DNA from: Planctomycetota bacterium
GTDB lineage: Bacteria > Planctomycetota > Phycisphaerae > Phycisphaerales > UBA1924
DNA length: 6,202 nucleotides
Direction of reading: 5' to 3'
Assembly (NCBI GenBank): GCA_023429345.1
Contig: JAEYVB010000213.1
Location: 1-6,202, forward strand
Numbering within the stretch: the first letter of the stretch is position 1; each line of letters opens with the position of its first letter. This document shows, piece by piece, positions 1 through 5,447 of this stretch. A program made the position numbers and the translations under genes. Under the pieces are notes generated by a model. The model did no database searches and had not been told where the DNA came from. It saw only the letters and a list, made by a program, of their open reading frames with translations.

Positions 1-112
1 GTCCGGAGGCGCGACCCTTTCCGATGGCGCACTGCTTCAGGAGCTCCTCCTCAGAAATTGTGGCGGGGTGGGGCGGGGGGTGGAGGTCGAGAATGGGACC
101 GAGGAAGTCCAT
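1..112 (-). CDS. release-factor-like protein (GGQ domain family), N-terminal part only
   Basis: This is a partial gene; the first 37 codons are visible and it continues beyond base 1. The start is ATG at 112-110, 2 nt after the stop of the GTPase gene, with a GGGAG Shine-Dalgarno at 122-118 (5 nt spacing). The peptide begins MDFLGPILDLHPPPHPATIS, then an acidic stretch (EEELLKQC), then a basic stretch ending RASG at residues 34-37. In class I release factors and ArfB/YaeJ-like rescue factors, RASG or a similar sequence directly precedes PGGQ, the motif that triggers peptidyl-tRNA hydrolysis. The window ends exactly where PGGQ should begin, so the catalytic motif itself is not seen. The family call is therefore inference from the pre-GGQ segment and the short N-terminus, which leaves no room for a full RF1/RF2 N-domain. 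A short stand-alone GGQ-domain protein is the likely form. The HPPPHP stretch at residues 11-16 is unusual. An unrelated protein with a chance RASG remains possible. Confidence 0.6.
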   Translation of the reverse strand, partial: MDFLGPILDLHPPPHPATISEEELLKQCAIGKGRASG

Positions 113-114
113 CG

Positions 115-1083
115 CTACTCCCAGAACCGCCACGGGCGCGCATCGGTCAGGGCGGCGGGGGGCACGAGCGTGTCCCGGACTAGCCGGACGAGCTCGGCCA
201 TGCCTGCGCCGGTCCGCGCCGACACGGCCACATCCGTCGCCCAGGCCGGGCTGCCCAAATCGCTCCGGAGAGCGACCGTCAGACTCGGCGGTCCGCCGGG
301 GCACGGCAGGGGGGCGGCCGTTGAATCCCCGCAGGCGAGGATAAGGTCCGCGGCCGCGGCGGTTTCGAGTGCGACGCGCACGGCTTCCGATTCCAGCGCC
401 TCGCGCTGCCGGCGAATGCCGGGCGTGTCGATGTAGCGCACCACGATCCCGGCGAGGTCGAGGGTCACCCCCACGTGATCGCGCGTGGTCCCGGGCTGAT
501 CAGCGACGATCGAAACGCCGCGCCCGGCCAGGGCGTTGGCGAGCGAGGACTTGCCGACGTTCGCGGGGCCCAGAGCAACGACCAGGGGCGGATCGATCAG
601 GCGGTTCAGTTCCCGGGGGGCTGTCTCGTGCGGAGCGAGGGGCGGATCCGCGCACTCGTGGAACTCCCGCGGCCAGCGTCCGGGCTGGGCCAGGAGTGCA
701 TCAATTGCGAGCGGACTGGCTGCCCGCGATAGCGCCGCCAGCAGCCGCGCCTCGAGGAGTGTGCCCGCCTCCGGAAACCGAGCGCGGGGGTCCTCGGAAT
801 CCGCATGCTGGATGCCCGCCTGCGACAGCCGTGTCGTGAGGAGGCGCACGACGGCCGGGCCGCCATGCGGCATCAGGTGAAGCGTGCGGGCAGTCCAGCG
901 CGCGGCGATGCCCCGGTCGCACCCGAGAAGATCCCGCAGCCAGACCGAGCCGTTCGGCGGGGGCGCAAAGCCCAGCGATGGGGCAAGGGCCTCGATCTCG
1001 CCGTCCGCATCCGCGCGGAGCGCAACAACGGCGACCGCTCCGGCAGCTGTGCCCGAGGTCTCGAGTTGCCATCGCACCGCCAT
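115..1083 (-). CDS. MnmE-like GTPase lacking the C-terminal domain
   Basis: The product has 322 residues, against about 450 for MnmE, the GTPase that with MnmG modifies wobble uridine in tRNA. Residues 1-90 resemble the folate-binding N-domain, including PHGGPAVVR (72-80) that matches the HGGP segment of MnmE. Residues 105-165 look helical. The G domain starts near 167: P-loop GPANVGKSS (172-180), GTTRD (198-202), DTPG (219-222) and SAR (288-290). N175 and E231 align without gaps with the potassium-binding Asn and catalytic Glu of E. coli MnmE (N226, E282). Two departures stand out. The NKxD guanine-specificity motif appears as LRSD (272-275). The protein also ends about 30 residues after the G5 motif (PWRFWE), so the closing helices and the CxGK cysteine motif needed for tRNA modification are missing. 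It is probably a divergent paralog, not a working MnmE. The start is ATG at 1083, 38 nt after the kinase stop, without an obvious Shine-Dalgarno. The open frame extends further upstream, but that part is antisense-type shadow of the kinase gene. Confidence 0.85.
   Translation of the reverse strand: MAVRWQLETSGTAAGAVAVVALRADADGEIEALAPSLGFAPPPNGSVWLRDLLGCDRGIAARWTARTLHLMPHGGPAVVRLLTTRLSQAGIQHADSEDPRARFPEAGTLLEARLLAALSRAASPLAIDALLAQPGRWPREFHECADPPLAPHETAPRELNRLIDPPLVVALGPANVGKSSLANALAGRGVSIVADQPGTTRDHVGVTLDLAGIVVRYIDTPGIRRQREALESEAVRVALETAAAADLILACGDSTAAPLPCPGGPPSLTVALRSDLGSPAWATDVAVSARTGAGMAELVRLVRDTLVPPAALTDARPWRFWE
118..122 (-). promoter_or_regulatory. ribosome binding site of the release-factor-like gene
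   Basis: GGGAG on the minus strand lies 5 nt upstream of the ATG at 112 and overlaps the last sense codon of the GTPase gene, next to its TAG stop. It supports translation of the downstream frame and suggests coupling between the two genes. Confidence 0.6.
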
Positions 1084-1121
1084 GCGTAATGAAAGCGCCC
1101 GGGAACGTGGCCGCCCACCGG

Positions 1122-1973
1122 TCAGTATCCCAGCAGGCGAAGGTTCCCGGAAACCTGCGAAGCGTACCCCAAGCCAAAGAGTGCGGTGTGCACCAGGAGG
1201 GGGTAGAGGTTGTAGATGTGCCGCCGCTGCTCGAAGAACCCGGGGCGTATGGGCCGCAGCCGGCTGTAACGCTCGAAAAAGGCTGCTCCGAACGTGCTGA
1301 AGAGCGTGATGAATGCCAACTCGATCTCGGGGTGACCCCAGTAGATCGCCGGGTCGATGAAGGCGGAGATCGCATCGCCACGCGCGAGCACGTTGGTGGT
1401 CCAGACATCCCCGTGGAGCAGGGCCGGGGCCTCCGGTTCCTCGATCAGCGATCCCAACTCCTCCGCCAGCCGGCGCACCCGGTCGTGCGTGGACGGCGGA
1501 AGGTGCCCGGCCGCGGCCGCCACGTCCGCCATCGAGAGGAGCCGATGCTCGCGGAAGAACTCGGCCCAGCTGGCGGTCCCCGGGTTCGGCTGCCGGAGCG
1601 GGCCGATGAGCGTATCGCGCGTGAATCCGAAGCACGGCCCGGTCCGGGCGTGCAGGTCGGCCAGGAGCGTCGCCGCGTGCGTTTCGGCCGCGGCCGAGAA
1701 CCGGCTCTCGCCGTGCACGAACTCCAGGAGCAGGACCGAGCTCTCCGCGTGCAGAACGCGCGGCACGGGTAGGGCGGATTGCTCCGCCAAGTAGCGGAGC
1801 ATGAAGCCCTCGATTTCCAGGTTCCCCGTCTCGGTCGCGACCTTGGCCACGATCGATGACCCGCCCTCGAGGTCCGCCCGCCACACATCCGCGATGCACC
1901 CGCCCGTGAGCGGCGCAGCGCGCGCAACTCTCCGTCCGGTAACCGTCTCCACGGTTTGGCGCCACGAGGTCAT
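1122..1973 (-). CDS. fructosamine/ketosamine-3-kinase family protein
   Basis: The product has 283 residues, the usual family length. Members phosphorylate sugar-derived amines on proteins or small molecules (deglycation, Amadori repair) and have an aminoglycoside-phosphotransferase/protein-kinase-like fold in the cytoplasm. Visible signatures in order are: glycine-rich loop LTGGCIADVWR (22-32); ATP-binding lysine in IVAK (K44); conserved E55; LLEFVHGE (82-89); PNPGTASWAEFFREHRL (129-145), matching the family's PN..W..FF.E.RL segment; catalytic loop LLHGDVWTTN (185-194) with D189 and N194; metal-binding IDPAIYWGHPEIELA (206-220) with D207; and the C-terminal IYNLYPLLVHTALFGLGY (253-270). The usual loop WSGN or WGGN is here WTTN, a small variation. 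The gene heads the left operon; the GTPase gene follows after 38 nt. The start is ATG at 1973, preceded only by a weak TGGATCG. The true substrate of bacterial members is mostly unknown. Confidence 0.93.
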   Translation of the reverse strand: MTSWRQTVETVTGRRVARAAPLTGGCIADVWRADLEGGSSIVAKVATETGNLEIEGFMLRYLAEQSALPVPRVLHAESSVLLLEFVHGESRFSAAAETHAATLLADLHARTGPCFGFTRDTLIGPLRQPNPGTASWAEFFREHRLLSMADVAAAAGHLPPSTHDRVRRLAEELGSLIEEPEAPALLHGDVWTTNVLARGDAISAFIDPAIYWGHPEIELAFITLFSTFGAAFFERYSRLRPIRPGFFEQRRHIYNLYPLLVHTALFGLGYASQVSGNLRLLGY

Positions 1974-1990
1974 CGATCCAGCGTAGCCCG

Positions 1991-2023
1991 GCGGGCCGGA
2001 GCGTTATCGGCGCTCTCGCCCGC
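1991..2023. repeat. imperfect inverted repeat in the kinase leader
   Basis: GCGGGC (1991-1996) pairs with GCCCGC (2018-2023) and GAGCG (1999-2003) pairs with CGCTC (2011-2015). The two stems are separated by one mismatch and one G-U pair, with a 7-nt loop. It lies 17 nt upstream of the kinase start codon and could be an mRNA hairpin or an operator. GC-rich DNA gives such repeats by chance, so the function is unproven. Confidence 0.4.
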
Positions 2024-2049
2024 GCGGCATATCCCCCCGGGCTTGCCGC

Positions 2050-2074
2050 GCCCGCACGCCCCGACCCTGCGGGC
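2050..2074. repeat. inverted repeat, 7-bp stem
   Basis: GCCCGCA (2050-2056) is the reverse complement of TGCGGGC (2068-2074), with an 11-nt loop. It lies in the divergent intergenic region between the kinase gene and the PEP-CTERM gene. It could be a fortuitous GC-rich stem; no further signal supports a role. Confidence 0.3.
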
Positions 2075-2174
2075 TGGGGTTTCCGTCCGTGTTGCTCGAC
2101 GGAATCTCGACGCGTGTCACGCTATCACCGGCGGCCGCGGGGCCGTGCGTCGGACAACCACAGATCGAGGCGGA

Positions 2175-2192
2175 GCCCGCGCTCGCGCGGGC
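2175..2192 (+). repeat. perfect GC hairpin abutting the ribosome binding site
   Basis: GCCCGCG (2175-2181) and CGCGGGC (2186-2192) form a perfect 7-bp stem with loop CTCG, or 8 bp if the closing C-G is counted. The stem ends 1 nt before the GGAG Shine-Dalgarno (2194-2197) of the PEP-CTERM gene. In the transcript it would sit against the ribosome landing site, so it may tune translation initiation or mark the 5' side of a short leader. Confidence 0.45.
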
Positions 2193-2193
2193 C

Positions 2194-2197
2194 GGAG
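2194..2197 (+). promoter_or_regulatory. ribosome binding site of the PEP-CTERM gene
   Basis: GGAG with 7 nt spacing to ATG at 2205. It decides the start: the open frame continues upstream to 1956, but only the 2205 start gives a signal peptide right at the N-terminus. Confidence 0.65.
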
Positions 2198-2204
2198 ATG
2201 CTCC

Positions 2205-2960
2205 ATGGTCACATCCAAACGGCAGTTGGTCCTTGTAGCCGCGCTCGCCGCGGCCGCGCCGGCGGCGGCCGACACGCTGGTTTATTCGAACAACTTCGAG
2301 GCCGGCGCCGGTCCGGAATGGACCATCCAGACGACCACGAACGCCGCCAACTTCAGCCGTTTCCTGGGGAGGTTCTCAGACGCGACCGGGGTGAACCTGC
2401 AGCTTTCGGTCCCCGGTCCGATCAACCCCGTACTCGGAAACCCTCTGGAGACGGGCGGCACCGGGGGCACGGGTGGGACCGGCGGAACGGGGGGCACCGG
2501 CGGCACGGGTGGGTCCACCAACACCGGCGGCGCGGGTGGCAGCGGCATGCCCTACCTGCTGATGTTCGATTTCTACTGCATCGACTCCTGGGACGGTTTC
2601 GCGGAGAACGGCGACGACAAGTTCAAGGTCTTCGTGAACAACACGAACTACCTGAACACCACGTTCGCGAACCAGCACACGTTCCAGCACTATCCGCACG
2701 AGCCAACGGTGGGGCGCACCCAGCTCGGATTCAGCAGCGTCTTCGACGATTCCATCTACCGTGATATCGCCATCCCCTTCGATCCGGGCAGCGCCACCGA
2801 ACTCACCATCCGCTTCTACGGCGAGACCATGCAGGGGATGCCCGACGAGTCCTGGGGCATCGACAACGTCCGCGTTTACTACAACCCCGTCCCCGCACCG
2901 GGGGCCGCCGCGCTGATGGCGGTGGGGGGGATCGCTGTGGGGCTCCGCCGCCGGCGGTAA
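2205..2960 (+). CDS. secreted PEP-CTERM-type protein with Thr-Gly-Gly repeat
   Basis: The product has 251 residues. Residues 1-22 are a signal peptide (basic MVTSKR, then an Ala/Leu-rich core ending APAAA before DTLVYS). Residues 25-80 begin with YSNNFEAGAGPEWT, and residues 117-226 contain FDFYCIDSWDGF, NTTFAN, FDDSIYRDIAIPF and ESWGIDNVRVYY. This layout is typical of exported jelly-roll or lectin-like domain proteins of planctomycetes, usually of unknown role. Residues 83-103 are seven tandem TGG units, continuing as a Gly-rich linker to about 114, and they look like an insertion splitting the domain. The C-terminus carries VPAPG (229-233), a hydrophobic segment (234-247) and RRRR (248-251). 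This is the tripartite sorting tail recognised by exosortase-type enzymes, with VPAPG in place of the classical VPEP. The protein is thus probably exported, cut and placed at the cell surface. The gene is alone on its strand and convergent with the next gene, with 5 nt between the stops. Confidence 0.85.
   Translation: MVTSKRQLVLVAALAAAAPAAADTLVYSNNFEAGAGPEWTIQTTTNAANFSRFLGRFSDATGVNLQLSVPGPINPVLGNPLETGGTGGTGGTGGTGGTGGTGGSTNTGGAGGSGMPYLLMFDFYCIDSWDGFAENGDDKFKVFVNNTNYLNTTFANQHTFQHYPHEPTVGRTQLGFSSVFDDSIYRDIAIPFDPGSATELTIRFYGETMQGMPDESWGIDNVRVYYNPVPAPGAAALMAVGGIAVGLRRRR
2451..2513 (+). repeat. 9-bp tandem repeat encoding (Thr-Gly-Gly)x7
   Basis: Seven in-frame 9-bp units each encode TGG. The Thr codon alternates strictly ACG, ACC, ACG, ACC, ACG, ACC, ACG, which implies an 18-bp higher-order unit, while the Gly codons vary. 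A degenerate continuation encoding TGGAGG follows at 2523-2540. Such arrays change length readily by slippage without shifting the frame. Confidence 0.9.
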
Positions 2961-2975
2961 GGCGGTCACTCCGCC
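2961..2975. terminator. possible bidirectional hairpin between convergent genes
   Basis: GGCGG (2961-2965) and CCGCC (2971-2975) form a 5-bp stem with loop TCACT, which holds the stop codon of the minus-strand gene. A 10-bp palindrome, CCGCCGGCGG, lies just before it at 2948-2957. No T-tract follows on either strand, so intrinsic termination is doubtful; it is simply the only structure at the convergent junction. Confidence 0.2.
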
Positions 2976-4621
2976 GCGATACGGAGACTGACATCGCACT
3001 GCACCGCGCCGTCGGGCCGCACCCAGGCGTCCCAGCGGAGCTGCTCGATCCCCCGCAGCGGCCGGAGCGGTGCAAGGAAATCCGAGGCCATCGGCCCCAC
3101 GCAGGTTAGCAGGGCGGCGGGCCTCATCATGCCCGTGGAGATCCGGGGCCTGCGTTCGCCGCTCTCACCGATCGCGAGCGCGGAGGCGACCTGATCCGCC
3201 GAGATGACCCCCGCCGGCGCGAGGGTTGCCGACCACCACCCCGGGCCGGGGACGCTGTTGATCCCCCAGAGCCCGCCGACGGTGCACATACCCCAGCGGA
3301 GCGTCGGCTCGGGGCCGAACGACTCAACGAGAGGCTCGAGCACTTCCGGGCAGTCCAGCAGCAGTTCGCTCAGCAGCAGACCGCGCGCCGGGAGTTCCGG
3401 GATGGTCATCTCGAACGCCCGGTGATCGGCCGGGGAATCGCCTGATTGGAGTGCCGCGACACAGGAGGCGATGGCGCGGTCCCCCTGCAGCACCATCGCG
3501 CGCGTGTCCCGGCTCCGCACGGCGTAGGTCAGGGCCAGCCGCGTCGGCCGAAGGGCTGGGTCCCGGGGAGTCACCGCCGCCGGGCCGGCCCGGTCCGGCG
3601 AGTCCGCCATCAGGACCGTGCTGCGAGGCGGGAGGGGGCCCACATGCTTGAGGACGATCGCCGTGCACTCGACGGCATCCGCCGACCCTTCGGGGAGCGC
3701 GGGCACGATGTCGAGGCTCTCCAGGCCCGCCGCGCGGAGCGCTGCGCTGAAGGGACGCTGCGCGTCCACCGCCCCCATGACGGCCATCAGCGATCCCCGC
3801 TCCAGCGACTGGAACGCGGCGTCGGACCAGGAATGCGACTTCTGGGTGACGCTGATCGCCCCGGGGCTCGCGACGATGCTGGCGTTCCATCCCGCGGCGG
3901 TCGTCCGGGCGGAAAGAGTCATCCGGCGTGGTTCGCCTCCGGGCGAACGTTCGCGGATGGCCGCCGCAATCTCGGCGCCCCCCGTCGCGCCGACGCTGAA
4001 GAGGCCCCGCCGGAGCGACGGAGCCAGTTCAACGACCAGCGCGGAGTCCCGGGGCCCCAGGACAATCGTGACGACCGAGCGTTCACCCCGGGGCGTGTCG
4101 ATCACTTTCGCGGGCCCCACCATGATCTCGTAGGCGCCATCCTCGACGCCCAGCACGGCCAGACCGGCGATGTTCCCGCGCGGCATGGCCGCGAGCCGCT
4201 GCCGGAGCCGCCGCTCGGTATCCGGGGTTACCTGGGTGAGCAGGGCCCATTCGGGCGCATCGCCCCGCGGATCGCGGAGGACCACGATGACGCGCGTGCC
4301 GAGGATCTCGTCGAACGCCTTGGCATCGGTCCAGCCCAGGCTGCGCGACAGCCCCGACCACGCCCCGCGGGTACGGTCAAGGGTGCCGGCATCGGCGACC
4401 AGGCGGGCGAGGGCCGCCCCGGACGGCGTGCCCCGGAGCCGCGCGGCATCGCGCACCACCACCGCCGCGTCGGCCCGCACCGGCAGCATATCGAGGACCC
4501 GGTCGACATCCGGGTCTTGCGATGCGGAGGCGACCGGGCTCAGCACGGCGAGCGCTATCGCGCTGAGCCTCGCCAGCCTCCGGAGACCATACCCGCGAAT
4601 CGCCACGGCGACGCTCCTCAT
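2966..4621 (-). CDS. exported protein of unknown function, third gene of the sigma-factor operon
   Basis: The product has 551 residues and I recognise no defined family. Residues 1-33 form a signal peptide: an Arg-rich start (MRSVAVAIRGYGLRR), a hydrophobic core (LSAIALAVLSPV) and an ASA site before SQDPDVD. There is no lipobox and no later membrane segment, so the mature protein is probably periplasmic or released. The N-terminal part (44-200) starts MLPVRADAAVVVRDAARLRG, then AWSGLSRSLGW (87-97), FDEILGTRVIVVLRD (103-117), WALLTQV (125-131) and VEDGAYEI (159-166). This resembles long planctomycete exported proteins of DUF3352-like style, but the link is only an impression. The C-terminal part has a Trp/Gly-rich segment (443-463, ending GPGWW). 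The ATG at 4621 is 43 nt after the anti-sigma stop, with a weak GAG upstream. The GTG at 4663 would add 14 residues ahead of the signal peptide and has no Shine-Dalgarno. Its place behind the sigma/anti-sigma pair suggests a role in envelope sensing or as an output, which is inference. Confidence 0.75.
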   Translation of the reverse strand: MRSVAVAIRGYGLRRLARLSAIALAVLSPVASASQDPDVDRVLDMLPVRADAAVVVRDAARLRGTPSGAALARLVADAGTLDRTRGAWSGLSRSLGWTDAKAFDEILGTRVIVVLRDPRGDAPEWALLTQVTPDTERRLRQRLAAMPRGNIAGLAVLGVEDGAYEIMVGPAKVIDTPRGERSVVTIVLGPRDSALVVELAPSLRRGLFSVGATGGAEIAAAIRERSPGGEPRRMTLSARTTAAGWNASIVASPGAISVTQKSHSWSDAAFQSLERGSLMAVMGAVDAQRPFSAALRAAGLESLDIVPALPEGSADAVECTAIVLKHVGPLPPRSTVLMADSPDRAGPAAVTPRDPALRPTRLALTYAVRSRDTRAMVLQGDRAIASCVAALQSGDSPADHRAFEMTIPELPARGLLLSELLLDCPEVLEPLVESFGPEPTLRWGMCTVGGLWGINSVPGPGWWSATLAPAGVISADQVASALAIGESGERRPRISTGMMRPAALLTCVGPMASDFLAPLRPLRGIEQLRWDAWVRPDGAVQCDVSLRIAAE

Positions 4622-4664
4622 GGTACTCAACACGTTGATGCGCGAGGGCGCACAAACCGACACG

Positions 4665-5447
4665 TCAAGGCTCTACGGCCCGCACCTTCACGGTGACATT
4701 CTCCACCGGGCGTGCCTTCACGCTCGGGAGCAGGTACGGGTTCTCCGAGGAAATCGCCACCCAGTCCTGCCCTACGCGGGAGGGGGAGATCTGCCCCAGG
4801 GGAAGAACAAAGGTCGAGGCCCGGTCGATGTACAGATTGTCGGGGACGACGAACCGCTCGCCGCCGGAACCGGTGTACACCACGATCGGCCCGGAGCCTT
4901 CGCCCGGCAGACGGACCGAATGCGAGCCGGGTGAAAGCGAAAGGTCGAGCATCCGCTCCCCGCCGCGGTACCGCCTGTCCGGCTCGAGAACGCGGGCCGA
5001 GACAATCTCGGCGAGACGCTGCACACTCTGCGCCGTTTCCGTCGACCCGCTCTCGATCAACTCGGAGACGGGCTTGGAAACCGGCGCCAGGCGCAGGGCA
5101 TCGGGCGCTGCACGCTGGGTCAGCGCGATCCCGAGCACGCCCACCGCCAGGCAGGCCGCCGCGGCCCAGCGGCCGACGACCACCAGCCGACGCGTGCGCG
5201 GCGGCAGGAAGGCCCCGCGGTCGCGCAACTCGCCCATGATCGCGTGGCTCAGGTCCGGCGCGGCGATCGGCTCGCGCAGCATGGAGACGAGGCGCTGGGT
5301 CTTCGCCACCTCGGCGCAGCGGGGCAGGTCGGCCCGGAGCGACTGGAAGAAGCGTTCCCGGGAGCCCTCGTCGAGTTCACGGTCAAAGAACGCGTCCACG
5401 AGCTCCTCGGGAATCCCCCCCGGGTTGTCGTGCAACGTCGGATTCAT
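4665..5447 (-). CDS. single-pass membrane protein, probable anti-sigma factor
   Basis: The product has 260 residues. Residues 1-80 are cytoplasmic and contain LVDAFFDRELDEGSRERFF (16-34), the acidic pattern (D-x-E-L) that opens many anti-sigma domains. The zinc-binding HxxxCxxC motif of the ZAS class is absent; only C44 and C99 are seen. One transmembrane helix covers about 88-109 (VVVGRWAAAACLAVGVLGIALT). A roughly 150-residue outer domain follows, with a beta-rich C-terminal half (for example SHSVRLPGEG, IVVYTGSGGERFVV, TFVLPLG, VTVKVRAVE). The start ATG overlaps the sigma-factor stop as ATGA (5444-5447) and has GGGAG at 5460-5456, a classic sign of coupled, stoichiometric production. The role is inferred from position, topology and the N-terminal pattern: it would hold the sigma factor at the membrane until an envelope signal frees it. 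Sequence similarity alone is weak. Confidence 0.75.
   Translation of the reverse strand: MNPTLHDNPGGIPEELVDAFFDRELDEGSRERFFQSLRADLPRCAEVAKTQRLVSMLREPIAAPDLSHAIMGELRDRGAFLPPRTRRLVVVGRWAAAACLAVGVLGIALTQRAAPDALRLAPVSKPVSELIESGSTETAQSVQRLAEIVSARVLEPDRRYRGGERMLDLSLSPGSHSVRLPGEGSGPIVVYTGSGGERFVVPDNLYIDRASTFVLPLGQISPSRVGQDWVAISSENPYLLPSVKARPVENVTVKVRAVEP

Noticed and set aside
62..86. G-rich tract as a possible G-quadruplex
   Set aside because: Only three runs of three or more G are separated by loops, unless the six-G run is split. It is explained by the Pro codons of the minus-strand gene.
978..1772. 264-residue plus-strand open frame
   Set aside because: It is antisense to the kinase gene, which has clear conserved motifs.
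1084..1965. N-terminal extension of the GTPase frame to a 616-residue protein
   Set aside because: The extra 294 residues overlap the well-conserved kinase gene in another frame and are Arg/Ala/Pro-rich shadow sequence with no domain signal. The GTPase homology begins at the ATG at 1083.
2092..2128. Possible promoter for the PEP-CTERM gene (TTGCTC, TATCAC, and a 7-bp CTCGACG direct repeat)
   Set aside because: The spacing between the boxes is about 25 nt, too long for a standard promoter, and the repeat is short enough to be chance.
1956..2204. Upstream extension of the PEP-CTERM frame (83 residues)
   Set aside because: It would bury the signal peptide inside the protein. The ATG at 2205 has a good Shine-Dalgarno and places the signal peptide at the N-terminus.
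4622..4663. GTG start adding 14 residues to the exported protein
   Set aside because: No Shine-Dalgarno, and it puts extra residues before a normal signal peptide. It remains possible because it lies 1 nt after the anti-sigma stop.
3446..4696. 416-residue plus-strand open frame
   Set aside because: It is antisense to the exported-protein gene, rich in Arg/Pro/Gly, with no signal or motif. Such frames are typical shadows in high-GC DNA.
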